NCBI RefSeq assembly: GCF_004379255.2
Contig: NC_056052.1
Span: 7,006,001-7,070,000, forward strand
Reading direction: 5' to 3'
Origin: Salvia splendens
Lineage: Eukaryota > Streptophyta > Magnoliopsida > Lamiales > Lamiaceae
DNA length: 64,000 nucleotides
In this document: positions 13,852 to 25,659 of the stretch, piece by piece
Layout: the number at the start of each line of letters is the position of its first letter
Position numbering within the stretch: position 1 is the first letter of the stretch
Made by a program: the position numbers and the translations under genes
Notes under the pieces: generated by a model
Databases searched by the model: none
What the model was told of the DNA's origin: nothing
Seen by the model: the letters and a program-made list of their open reading frames with translations, nothing else

Positions 13852-15300
13852 AACCCTTTACTTTTTCTTTTTGTGTACACACACCAATTTTACCCCAATC
13901 CCCCATTGTTGTTGTTTTAGAGAATAAATTCAATCATGTACTATAATTTTTTCTCTGTTTTTTTTTTGGCTTTTTTTACTTCTAGCATATATTCAAGTTA
14001 GTGCATTAACATAAGTTCTAAGATTTGCTTTCTTATGCTAAAAAATGTCATTTTCAAGAAGCATTTATCAATCTCATACTTTAGTATCTTATCTTACCCA
14101 ACATGGTGCTATAGTATGCCCTTTATTTGCCATATATAATAAATACATTGGAAGTTTGGAATAACAAATAAACATCTAATATAGGGTTAATTGTTGTTAA
14201 ATACCACACAATTAACTTTGTCCTAATTCTACTATTGATGATTCATTTCATATTATTACTTCCTATCTTTTCTTTACATTTATAACAACAATAAAGGCTT
14301 TACCCTTTTCTACTGTTTCACTCTTAATTTGAGCATTTACTCTTCGTGAATTATTTGTTAATTGATTACCTAATTGTGCCAAAAATATATAGAAACATAA
14401 TCTCTAAGTCAACTTCGATTTTGCTGAAATTGTTTGATGTGCAAAAAGAGTTAAAAGTTTGTGTGTTATCATTTTAATTTTCAAGTACATAGGAAATTCT
14501 TATATCAAAGTTTATGTAACATCCCTTACTCTATAGGAAATTAACCTAATAAATGATGTCACGATTTGAAACGATAAACGGTTACTCAATATTTTAGTCG
14601 TCTTAACAATTTTCAAACCCTAAAATGTAATTTTATTACAAAAATGGACGTTACTATAGCATCCACTATTTAAGTTTTTAGTTTTTACAGAGAGAGAAGA
14701 GGGGGAAGAGGGATTGATAGAGTTGATTTGGAATGTAGTTGGCATATATATATGTGTGGGAATATTTACTTTTTTCTTTTTGTGTTACATTTGAATTAAT
14801 ATTTTTAACTGCTTTTATTTATGTTTTATATTGGAATTTGTATTTTAATAGCTCCAATATTAGAATATCACTATATATTAGGAAAGTATAAAAATGTGTA
14901 TTAATATTTGTTTCAGAATGCGTTTGGAATTTATGTATTTATTTTATAAGATTGTAAAATAATTGGTGAGAACTTGAACTCTCTTTACCATGAAAATTTG
15001 GCTCAAATAGACTTTAGTCGTTGCCACGGTCTGCTTGGACTTTGAGGTTCCAATTTGTTCGTATAATTGCTTGTTTCACTCCCGAACATAAAATCATGGA
15101 TATGCCATTGAGGTCGATTTATAGTGCAAACCCTCGAATGCTAACTAAGTTCGAATCCTAGCCTGTAATCATCATCGCAACCTTTGGCAATTCTGTTCAA
15201 ATAAATGAGCATGAGCAATTGGTAATATTGCTCAAATAAACGAAAAAATACATCAACACATATTGAATTAAATATAATGATTTGGAGACGTTATCATCAA
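13852..15300. other. Intergenic, AT-rich
   Basis: The 3' UTR of the ArfGAP gene (GAATAAATTC near 13921 resembles a polyadenylation signal), then AT-rich sequence without coding or repeat features that I can name, leading to the tRNA gene. Confidence 0.4.
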
Positions 15301-15372
15301 GTCGTTGTAGTATAGTGGTAAGTATTCCCGCCTGTCACGCGGGTGACCCGGGTTCGATCCCCGGCAACGGCG
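15301..15372 (+). tRNA. tRNA-Asp(GTC)
   Basis: A 72-nt gene beginning GTCGTTGTAGTATAGTGGTA and ending with CCCGGCAACGGCG. It has a full cloverleaf: acceptor pairing GTCGTTG/CAACGGC, D arm, anticodon stem CCCGC/GCGGG with anticodon GTC at 15334-15336, and a T arm containing GGTTCGATCC (B box). No intron. The TTTTT at 15381-15385 is a suitable RNA polymerase III terminator. It looks functional. Confidence 0.97.
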
Positions 15373-16880
15373 TTCACACCTTTTTACATTTTTTACCTTT
15401 TTACCTTTTTACACCTTTACAAGCTCAATCAAACGCTTTTTTCTGAATATTTTAGTGATTACATTATTTTTGCAACTCTCACATAAGTTGTTCCACAGAG
15501 CATAACTAATTCGAGTATAAAAGAGAGATAAATCAATGCACAAGTGTGTAATATTAATTATTATTATTAAGAAATTTTGAATATATTTTTTAGATTTTAT
15601 ATCATATTTTATGAGCATACATTGTTGTTGTTATTAATACTATTATTATTTTAGTTGATAATTTAATTAAAAATCTTACTTTTATTATTATGTCTATTAT
15701 TTAATTTAATTCAATTAATGAATATAAATTCATAATCTTGAGATTTGTCTTCTTATTACCAAACTATTAGTAATAATATATTAATAATTATGTTTCTATA
15801 AATCATATTTTCAAATACATGGTTTATTAGTATACTTTATTTACATGCAGAATGTGTTGATATCATGCATGCTCAATTAAATAGCGCATTAATATGGATG
15901 TAAAAAAGAAAATTAATCAACAATTAAAAATAAAACGTTGTGGCATGATATAGACGGCCTGAAACCAGTGACGATGTGTAATATTTGTAAGTCAAAAGCT
16001 CAAATTGTAGCCTCTGAAAATAAAATAATTATATTCAAATTGTTTAACAAATGGGAGTAGTATTATTTTGCTGTTGAATTACGTACATAACAGGAATAGG
16101 CACTCATCCGATGTCTAATTTCTACTAAAATATCACTCTATGAGATGTTGTATTATATGTATAGACCATTAGATTATGTATAGACTACAAATACTTTCCC
16201 TATATTCTACTACCAATTTATCAACTCTATAAATATTTCATAGGTGATATACATGTAGCATTGATATCACACTAGCCGTCCCTGAGCATCCACCCATTTT
16301 TTGAAACAATCGACATTTACTCAATATCAATATTTTCGAAAATTGTTTTTATTCTACCATCTCCAATTAATTAAATGAAAATAAAAAAAAACTCGATTAT
16401 ACCTACAAAAACCATATACATAAGCAAAATTTAGAATTTCTATAAATAAAAACAGGTGGGTTTATAAGGTTTTTATATGTCATGATAATCTATTAATCAT
16501 TAATCACCAACTAAAACCGGTTATCAATAGTATAACTGATTACTGAAAATTTCCAATTTCGGATATTATAACTCTTACATCGAAAAAATTGATCTAAAAT
16601 AAAGTCGTGCTTTATAAAATAATAACAACATGTATTGTGCATTCATTTGTTATGAAAGTCCCATCAATAAGTACATGAATTGGATTCTATTTTAATTTAT
16701 TCATTTCTAAGTAACGAACACATCACCCCCAATAATAATGAACTTGTATGGCACAAATTATTCAAATGACCTATAAAAATAATTTAAATATTAATTTAAA
16801 AAGTTTATTGCGATTTTGTTTCATTCACGAACTATCGCTTTTTGAAAGTGAAATAGGATACATTAATTACTTAATTAATA
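15373..16880. other. Intergenic, AT-rich
   Basis: Immediately after the tRNA there is a TTTTTACC-type short tandem patch (about 15381-15415). The rest is AT-rich with no gene or clear element that I can recognise up to the Stowaway MITE. Confidence 0.4.
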
Positions 16881-17100
16881 CACCCTCCGTCCCCATTAGG
16901 AGTCACTCTTTGACCGGACACGAGTTTTAAGGAAGTGTTTGAATGTGTGATGTAATAAATGGAGTTAGGTAGTGGAATGTGGGACCTCTTTGATTTTTAG
17001 AGTATTTTTGATGTCCAAATATAATAAGTAGAAAGAATGACTCTTAATCGGGGATTGACCGAAATGGAAAAGAGTTACTCTTAATCGGGGACAGAAGCAG
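16881..17100. mobile_element. Stowaway MITE
   Basis: The left end CACCCTCCGTCCCCATTAGG and the right end TTAATCGGGGACAGAAGCAG are inverted repeats of about 30 bp, flanked by TA at 16879-16880 and 17101-17102. A further internal inverted copy (CTCTTAATCGGGGATTGACC) lies at about 17041. No coding sequence. It sits about 200 bp upstream of the AAE14-like pseudogene start. Confidence 0.75.
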
Positions 17101-17697
17101 TATTTTTCTCGTAGTTCATTAATTCAACTCCTGTCCCTTTCCTGTTTGATTAAATACTCGCATTATGTAAACGGTTGAACAGAGCATGTATAATCCTTTT
17201 TATTGAAAAAACCAAAAAAAATATAATCGTAAAAGGATAAATAGCATCATCACCTCTCTGCCTCTCCCTCCATATCCTTTTCAATCTCCCTTTCTCTCTC
17301 TCTCTATGAATATGCACTCCGAGGCCCACATCTGCCACTGCTTGAGTCACCTCTCCACCATCCGCCGCGACTCCGCCCTCACCATCTATGACGCCCGCCG
17401 CAAAACAGGAATGCAGTTCGTCCAAAGTGTCACGGGCCTGTCCGGCGGGCTTCTCCACCTCGGCATCAAGCCCGGCCACGTCATCTCCCTCTCTGCTCTC
17501 AACAGGTTTTAATCGTCTCTTTTTTTCATATTATTCCTTCATTTTTTAATAAACAAGTTTTTATTTAAATAATCGCTGATTTCGAATTTTACCGCGCTTA
17601 AACTTTTGATCAATCAAGTTGACATTAATGGAAACTATACTAATTTTTCAGATTAAATCAAACGAGAAAAATATATGTCTAACTTGAATTTGAATTT

Positions 17698-17897
17698 TGT
17701 TGGAAGAATCAAGCTAAAATCGAGGAAGATACACGAAGATTGTGGAATTAATTAGAATTATTTGTTCCAGATTTATAGCTAGGGTAAATCATAGAAGATC
17801 TTACCATATGTAAATATTATCTCTCCTATTTAGGCATGCTACTATCGTCATTGTAGATATACCAAAATATCAATGAATATGAAATTCCCTTTCAACA
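17698..17897 (+). repeat. 5' LTR of copia element 1
   Basis: 200 bp, TGTTGG...CAACA, nearly identical to 21061-21252. It has an 8-bp segment near 17832-17840 that the 3' LTR lacks. Confidence 0.95.
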
Positions 17898-17953
17898 TGG
17901 TATCAGAGCATCCTTAAAGAGATCCCGGCGCCACCAGTGGACGTCGCATACGG

Positions 17954-20900
17954 GTGGATCAAAGGGAAGCTACCCGGCTGAAGATCATGCCGGCAGCGAA
18001 CCCTGAACCAACCGGCGCAACGAACAACGTAGGACTCGGATTTGGAGCCCGAAACGTGCGATTCCCACCCCAACAGACGACACCCCGACAGGGGCAGAAC
18101 CTCATCGTCACCAACAACCGTCGCACAACCCCCAAACCAGACAAGACCAAGTTGTGGTGCTCAAATTGTGGGATGAACAAACATACCCGAGAGACATGCT
18201 TCAAACTGATCGGCTTCCCGGAGTGGTGGGAGGAGAACCAGAAGGGAAAAGCAAAATTGGCCATTGGAATCGATGGAGTCGGCGGAACAGAGACCGCCGT
18301 CCGTGGGCGAACGTCTGAGGAAGGAGGCTCGCGCGACGGCGGCGGCAGACGAGGGGACGACGTGGGGCAGGCGGCCTTCGCCGAGCGAGTCGAGGGAGAG
18401 AACGGCGGAGGTACTGGGCTAGGGTTTCACAAACCCAACCCATCTTATGCTTTAATTTCCAACTCTTATGATTTTAGTCCCTGCACTTATCCGAAATTAC
18501 AAAAATTACCCCATAGTTTGCATGCTGCCCCCTATACTTTGCCTATTCCGAAAAAGAACCCCATAAGTTGTGATGATTCATATGTAAGTCCTAATCCTTT
18601 TGAAATACTACATGAGTTACCCGTTGCATGTGCCGTGAGAAAAAAGTCTAGGGAGAAAGATAATCGGTGGATTTTTTACTGTGGGGCCACCGACACTATG
18701 ACACATGATAAAGATGATTTTGTGAATTTTTGTGGTACTATGAAAAGTCAAATACAAACCGCAGATGGGGAATTGACTTCAGTAGAGGGGAGTGGAACAA
18801 TTGAGATTTCACCGACGTTAAGGCTGTCTAATTGTCACTATGTCCCAAAGCTATCACATAAATTGATGTCTATTAGCCACATGACGAAGGAATTAAATTG
18901 CACACTGCTAATGCATCCTAACTTTTGTGTATTACAGGATATCAGGACGATGAGGATAATTGGGCGTGGCACTGAGCGTCAAGGCCTCTACTATGTTGAC
19001 GAGATGGCTCACCAAGGCAGTGCCGCGATGCTGGCTCACGGATCTGCGACCCGAGACGCTTGGTTGTGGCACAGACGTTATGGTCATCCGTCTCTCGGTT
19101 ATTTTAAACTTCTTTTTCCGAACTTTTCTCATCTTAAGAATTTTGATTGCGAATCGTGTGTTTTGACAAAAAGCCATAGACAATCTTTTAAATCTACTGA
19201 AACTCGTGTTGAAAGTCTTTTTTCATTAGTACATGCTGATGTTTGGGGCCCTGCGCCCGTTACTGGTGATCATGGTTTTCGATATTTCTTGTTATTTGTG
19301 GATGATGTTCGAGAATGACGTGGGTATATTTTTTGAAAAACAAATCTGAAGTTTATGAAAAATTTGTCATTTTTTACAAACTCATCCAGACTCAATTTCA
19401 AACAACCAATAAAACTCTTAGGTTTGATAATGGGAGGGAGTTTGTGAATCATGATATGTCAAAATTTTTGGTGGATAAAACAGAATTATTATGGTTCATC
19501 AAACTTCATGCCCCTATACCCCCGAACAAAATGGAGTAGCCATGGAAATCCCACATTGGAAAGAGGCAATGCTCGTGGAAATAAGGGCACTGATGAAGAG
19601 CAAGACATGGGAGGTGTGTATGAGACCAGAAGGATCAAGACTGGTGGGATGTCGATGGGTGTTTACAATCAAGAGGAAACCGGATGGATCAATTGACCGC
19701 TACAAAGCGAGGCTAGTGGCGAAAGGGTACACTCGGACCTATGGAGTTGGCTATGCAGAAACATTCTCACCAGTGGCTAAGATGAGTACTATTCGAGTGT
19801 TGTTCTCCATCGCTGCAACAAAAAATTGGCCACTACGTCAATTTGATGTCACTAACGCCTTCTTGCACGGAGAACTTACTCGACCGATCTATATGGAAGC
19901 TCCGCCCGGGTTTGAGGGGGAGCTCAGGGCAGGAGAGGTGTGTAGACTCAAGAAGACACTATATGCTTTAAAGCAGTCACCCAGGGCTTGGTTCGGAAGA
20001 TTTACGGAGGTAATGAAGAAATATAGGTACAAACAGAGTAATTCATATCATACTCTGTTTCTAAAGAAGAAGGACGGAAAGATCACATGTCTGATAATCT
20101 ATGTGGATGATATGATCCTTACCGGCGATGATGAGGAAGAAATAAAGCAATTGAGAAAGAATTTGTTTACCGAGTTTGAAATGAAAGACTTGGGCCCTAT
20201 TGAAGTATTTTCTAGGCATCAAAGTGATGCGATCCAAGAAGGGAATATTCATAAGCCAACAGAAGTATGTGTTAGACCTCTTGGCCGAAGTAGGAATGAT
20301 GGATTGCAAGCCGGCAGAAACCCCAATGATGCAGAATCATGGCCTTCGACTGACTGAAGGAGCTGAACTCACCTACCAAACGAGATATCAACGGCTGGTG
20401 GGTAAGCTTATCTATATTTCTCATAGACCCGATATTGCATATGCTGTGGGAGTAGTGAGTCAGTTCATGCATAAGCCTCAAGCCGACCACTGGGAAGCAG
20501 CTTTGAGGATTGTGCGCTATTTAAAGGGGACACCGGGACATGGGGTCTTGTTTGAAAATCATGGAAATCTAGAGGTGCACGGATTCACTGATGCGGATTG
20601 GGCTGGAAACCCAAATGATCAAAAGTCAACCGCAGGATATCTTACCTTTGTTGGAGGCAATTTAGTGACTTGGCGGAGTAAGAAGCAAAAGGTGGTAGCA
20701 TTATCAAGCGCAGAAGCAGAATTTCGGGGAATCAAAAGTGGAGTGACAGAAATCCTATGGCTGAAGAAGTTGTTGACAGAACTTGGATTGATGTCAAAAG
20801 AGCCGTGCAAACTCTTTTGTGATAATAAAGCACCAATTAGTATATCTGAAAATCCGGTACAACATGATCGAACAAAGCATGTGGAAGTAGACCGACATTT

Positions 20901-21048
20901 TATCAAGGAGAATATTGAAGCAAAGGTGATAGACCTTCCGTTTGTTCGTTCAAAAGATCAGTTAGCAGATATTCTAACAAAAGCCGTGGATGCAAGAAGC
21001 TTCGCCGAAGTATTGGGGAAGTTAAGAATGGGAAGTCCCATTGCTTAA
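17954..21048 (+). pseudogene. Defective copia gag-pol
   Basis: Order of recognisable parts: CCHC zinc knuckle (CSNCGMNKHTRETC) ending with GFPEWW; protease region where the expected DSGATDH is YCGATDT, so the catalytic Asp is lost; GAG-pre-integrase (WLWHRRYGHPSLG); the start of the integrase core (VHADVWGPAPV), broken by a frame change near 19315; a second frame change near 19490; a large deletion immediately after the PYTPEQNGVA motif, joining straight to the reverse transcriptase (AMLVEIRALMKSKTWE); YVDDMILTG catalytic motif; a frame change near 20200; and RNase H (FTDADWAGNPNDQKST) to a stop at 21048. The N-terminal gag domain is also absent upstream of the zinc knuckle. Confidence 0.92.
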
Positions 21049-21060
21049 CTTGAGGGGGAG

Positions 21061-21252
21061 TGTTGGAAGAATCAAGCTAAAATCAAGGAAGATACACGAA
21101 GATAGTGGAATTAATTAGAATTATTTGTTCCAGATTTATAGCTAGGGTAAATCATAGAAGATCTTACCATATGTAAATATTACCTCTCGCATGCTACTAT
21201 CGTCATTGTAGATATTCCAAAATATCAATGAATATGAAATTCCCTTTCAACA
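21061..21252 (+). repeat. 3' LTR of copia element 1
   Basis: 192 bp; the partner of 17698-17897, with four substitutions and an 8-bp deletion relative to it. Confidence 0.95.
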
Positions 21253-23221
21253 AATTTGATTGGCAGTGATTTATACTTGGAATGGTTGCTTGCTATTACA
21301 TACATACGTAGGAGGAATCGCTGCTCCGCTTAACTATCGATGGGTATTTTTGTGATCCATTTCAATTAAATGAAAATATTAGAATATTAATGCAGTTGTT
21401 ATCCTTTTAATTAAAATTGACATTCAACTTGGCCATTGGGCTAGTAGCCTAGTTAGTAGTAGCATTAGGCGTTGGACCTTATTGGAGGTGTTGGAATTAA
21501 CAGAGCATGGAGGAGGCAAAATCTGCGATGGAGGTGGCGCAGTCGGTGATGTTAGTGACGGATTCAAGCTCCGGCTTCTGGCATTCCAAGTTCAATATCG
21601 ACTCCGTTCCATCTCTCCGGTGGCATGTCCAAATGGATGGCCCTCTCAACGGTATACTTGTGATTAAAAGTCATGACTAATCATAATATCTTTTGTTCGA
21701 TTGCATTTTTCCTAAAAGCTCAGCCAGTGACAATATATCTTGGCTTGCCTCTTATTATAAGTTAATATTAACCATCCGACCTTTCGCCCTGTGATTAATT
21801 TAATCCTACACAAATCATACCGTGCCTGATTCCATATTGTATTTCACTATTAGCTTATCTAACGAACTGAATATATTGTTTGTCTCGTCAGTTTTCAGCA
21901 ACGAGTTGCTAGCGGAGCCTGCTCGAGTTAATCTGAAGCACGACTATCTTTGGGCTCCTGAAAATGTTGCAATCATATGATTTACCTCAGGTATATATGT
22001 TATCTTCTTTAGGAGTCTCTACAAAGATATCTCCATCTTTTTTAACTAAACTCCATAAATTTGTAGGCACTACTGGGAGGCCAAAGGGAGCCACTTTGAG
22101 CCATTCTGCTTTAGTAATTCAATCCCTTGCAAAAATTGCTATTGTTGGTTATGATGAGGATGATGTATGCATTTTTCCTATACTCCATTTATGCACTCTC
22201 CACTCATACAATCTGATATCCACAAATCTTATCAACCAGGTGTATTTGCACACTGCGCCTTTGTGCCACATAGGCGGGATCTCGTCGGCCCTGGCCGTGT
22301 TGATGGCCGGTGGCTGCCACATCATAGCACCAAAATTCGAGACTGAATCGGCTATTGAAGCTATAAGAGACCACAGTGTCACTTCTTTGATCACTGTTCC
22401 AACTATGATGGCTGATTTCATCTCTTTCCATTTGTATGTGGTTTTTGTCGTTGCTCCTTTTCTAGTTAGCGAGATTTTGTTGACATGTTTGAAAATCTCG
22501 TGTAGGATGAATCGAAGATCCGGAAGCATTGAGTCGGTGTCGAAGATCTTGAACGGAGGTGGTGGTTTATCGGCCAAGCTTGTTGAGCAAGCGGCTAAGG
22601 TCTTTCCAAGAGCAAAGATTTTGTCTGCTTAGGGTGCGTTTGCATCATCTTCTCTACTTTATTCTCTGTTCTCGTGATGGTATTAGAATTTCAATGCTTT
22701 GATTTTTATGTAGGAATGACAGAGGCGTGTTCGTCTCTAACATTCATGACTCTTTACGATCCAGCAAAAGAGAGCGGCCGCTTGCCATCGGACGACATTG
22801 AGACGGCCAACTTAAGTAGTAGAGGAGGTGTTTGTGTGGGTAAACCTGCCCCACATGTTGAACTAAAACTATGTGTTGAAGAGACTTGTGATGGTGGGAG
22901 AATATTGATGAGGGGTCCTCATACAATGCTTTATTACTGGGGCCTACCTCCTTCGTTGGGTTCGAACCCGGCCAATGAAGGCTGGTCGGATACGGGAGAT
23001 ATCGGCCGTATAGACGAGCAGGGTAATCTTTGGCTTGTCGGGCGTGCAAAGGAGGGAGAAGAATTTTGTTTAAATCTTTTGAGTTGAGCAGGTTTAAGAT
23101 ACCAAGAAGATTTGTGTTGTGGTAGAAGAATTTTCCTTTGACGACAACTGGGAAATTAAGGAGGGATCAAGTCAGAGCACAACTTATGTCTCATGCCCAG
23201 ATTTTGTCCAGTAAAATTTAG

Positions 23222-25659
23222 TGCATAACGAGATGAGAAACGAAATAAATTAGAATTAGGAAAGGAGAAATCCCAAGGTGAAAAAAGGCAGTATTTTTAA
23301 TATACGTGTTTCACCTAAGTCTCTTTTTTATATACAATATTTAATAAAATGAAAAATACAATTAGATACACATCGTATTATATTTAAATAGACAGTATAG
23401 TCACAAAATTTAAATTTGCACTCACTTGGAATATAATACCCCAAATTACGATTGTATTAGAAGTCCCATAAGTTTTGTTATAAAGTTTCCTACAAGTTTT
23501 TGTTATAAACTCATTTATTTTCTCGTGCCCCCCCAAAAAAAGACTAGTTAGACCATTTTGGGCCGTTCCCCAAAATTAGACAGAGTCTAAATATAGAAGT
23601 TTTTCAATAAATAATAATCATACACATCATTTATAATATTGACCATCCAATCCATTAACACTCATTCCACTACTTTTTTCTCCTCTCTTTTACTTTTTCT
23701 CATATTTCTTTTACTTTACTAATTGTATATTAGAACTCGTGTTATTTACAAGTTTGTTAATTTTTGCGACGAAGTTAATAAGAGTTCACAATCAATCTAT
23801 TTTTTACATACATATATAAATTATTTGGCATTGAATGTGCTTTGAACGTTGGATTAGTAATTATAGGGACTAAGATCTCTCAAAAAATAAAATAAAATAA
23901 AATAGAATTGAAGAGACTATGAATCCAACCTGTAAAGCGCCACTCCACTTAAGCATGGAATAATTAGGTAAACAAATAATCATTCTACTCAATTAATTAA
24001 CAAACCTTTAGTTAACTCCAAAACATCATTAAAATATAATGAAAGTAATTTGACAGTAAACTCATTTTGTTTTTCATACCAACTTAAAATCTAGCTGTAA
24101 ATTACCTCAACTATCCTCAATTCCTAAAAAAACTATATATAAAAATTAGGTGAAAACAATAAACACAACAAAATAAGATGTTGATGGTTTGTCTGAACTA
24201 AAAATCTGTTGCTTTCGATCAAGTTTTTTTAATCTTCTTTGTCTGACTATATATGCGTAACACCGCTGGTAATTGGTTTTGTAGAGTTTAATTAATTAGT
24301 GGCGTTTTGTAAGCACACACTATTTAGCTAAATTTCCTAAATTCGAATTCCACATATAGTATAGGTTAAATTTTTTATTTTAAACTCGTTATAATATTCA
24401 TTTTCCAAAAAGACTCCTTTTGATATAGTAACTAGATAATATGGAATACTATGTGATCTCATTATGTACGATATTTTATTTGTATTTGCCATTATATATG
24501 GCAGTACTTATAATTAAATTATAAGCATAGTTTATTAGTAGTACATAAAAGAAGGTTATGAGAATAATATTTCACAAGAGTCCTTATTTTCTTACCACAA
24601 ATTTTGTTGTTTTGCAGTATCCACACTGCTTTTTATCTAGACGGTTGCTAAATGGTTAATGCCAAATATCACAAAAGTAGAATTAAATTCCTTCCTTATA
24701 TATGCAATATTTTCTTGAACCAATTCCTTTTTTTAGACACAATCAATTCAAATTTAGACATGCCACAAATTTAAGTTTATTACAAATGCATGATTAAGTT
24801 GCTACATGAATGATGATGATGTGTGCATGCCCTTGTATGTGTGGACCATATGAAATTTATGTATTAATAAGAACTTGATAAGAAGGTAATACTATAAAAG
24901 TAAAATAAAAATGACAAAGTATAGCAATCACGCTACTAGTCAATAAATTCTATACTTACATATTTATTATAATAGCTATAGATACCAACTTAGTAGTAAG
25001 ACTTTTCATATATGAGTTGAATATTGAATATAGTAATAGTACTATAATTTTGAAGATCTCTAGTGCTTCCACGTTCAAAATTTCTAATACCAACAAAATT
25101 AATATACGAAGCTATATAGAAACTTTACCTACCGAATTTACCCCCGGCATGAAAACCCATATACAAAATGAAATGATGGCAACTTCCGTAAATTACGTAT
25201 TAATTAGGGATCTTGTTACTGGCAATCACTCCCGCTCTTTCCTACTATTTGCTGCTCATATTTTCCCCCATTATTTCAACTCTTCATCTCCCACTCACCA
25301 AAACCCTAGTAACTGCAATTTCGAATTTTCGGTGAGAAATATGAAAAGACACTAGTATTTGAAGACACTAGTATTTAAAGCTGGTGGTACTACTATTGGA
25401 GGATACTACGGGGCGGAATTGTCGAAGTAGAGAGAGAAACGTGTTCATCCACACTTTTACTTGTAAGTCTGTATACTTTTCCTTTACTTTTGTTTTGCGG
25501 TATTTTGAACTGATTTTATGCGTATCGTGGAGGATTTTAGCTTTGTTGGGTTTGTGATTGGATTTTTGGATTTTTGTTTGAGCTGAAATGCTGAATATGT
25601 TATGATTATTGGATTTGTGTTTTAATTTTAGGGTGAATGTTCATGTGCTTATTTGTGTT
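23222..25659. other. Intergenic, AT-rich; WAP promoter and 5' UTR intron at the right
   Basis: About 23540-23760 contains Stowaway-like words (CCGTTCCCCAAAATTAGACAG) without confident ends. The remainder is AT-rich. Near the next gene a telo-box AAACCCTAG lies at 25301-25309. A GT-AG intron of about 170 bp in the 5' UTR is likely, from about 25463 to 25631. Confidence 0.45.
25301..25309 (+). promoter_or_regulatory. Telo-box AAACCCTAG upstream of WAP
   Basis: Matches the plant telo-box core about 360 bp upstream of the start codon. Such boxes are common near transcription starts of genes active in dividing cells; function here is inferred. Confidence 0.45.

Larger units (their letters stand above)
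17698..21252 (+). mobile_element. Ty1/copia LTR retrotransposon, internally deleted, in AAE14 intron 1
   Basis: A 3,555-bp element bounded by the 5-bp target duplication AATTT (17693-17697 and 21253-21257). The LTRs begin TGTTGG and end CAACA. The primer-binding site TGGTATCAGAGC (complement of initiator tRNA-Met) follows directly at 17898, and a polypurine tract TTGAGGGGGAG precedes the 3' LTR. The two LTRs differ by four substitutions and one 8-bp gap by my alignment, so the insertion is fairly recent. The body is defective. Confidence 0.95.
17306..23221 (+). pseudogene. AAE14: o-Succinylbenzoyl-CoA ligase (AAE14/MenE) pseudogene, interrupted by a copia element
   Basis: Plant AAE14 activates o-succinylbenzoate with CoA in phylloquinone (vitamin K1) synthesis. 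Recognisable exons: 17306-17505, 21267-21343, 21504-21651, 21892-21990, 22067-22164, 22240-22433, 22506-22633, 22714-about 23058, and 23092-23221. Family motifs remain, including GTTGRPKGATLSHSAL (AMP-binding P-loop), GMTEACSSLTFMTL, DTGDIGRIDEQGNLWLVGR and FPLTTTGKLRRD. The gene is dead for several independent reasons: a 4-bp tandem duplication (ATAC) near 21299-21306 shifts the frame; TGA at 21978-21980 replaces the Cys of the ICFTSG motif; TAG at 22630-22632 replaces the Tyr of YGMTE; the segment between GRAKE and FKIPRRF, which should hold the GGENVYPEEVE region, is missing; and TAG at 23123-23125 lies in the last exon. Intron 1 carries a copia retrotransposon. Confidence 0.88.

Noticed and set aside
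14170..14330. Possible transposon end around TAGGGTTAATTGTTGTTAAATACC
   Set aside because: No matching inverted end or target duplication was found nearby.
21964..23087. A functional short acyl-CoA ligase made from the 3' exons of the AAE14 locus
   Set aside because: Reading through requires ignoring the stops at 22630 and 23123, and the GGENVYPEE segment is missing.
25017..25355. 112-codon open frame upstream of WAP
   Set aside because: No similarity recognised; it overlaps the region where the WAP promoter is expected.
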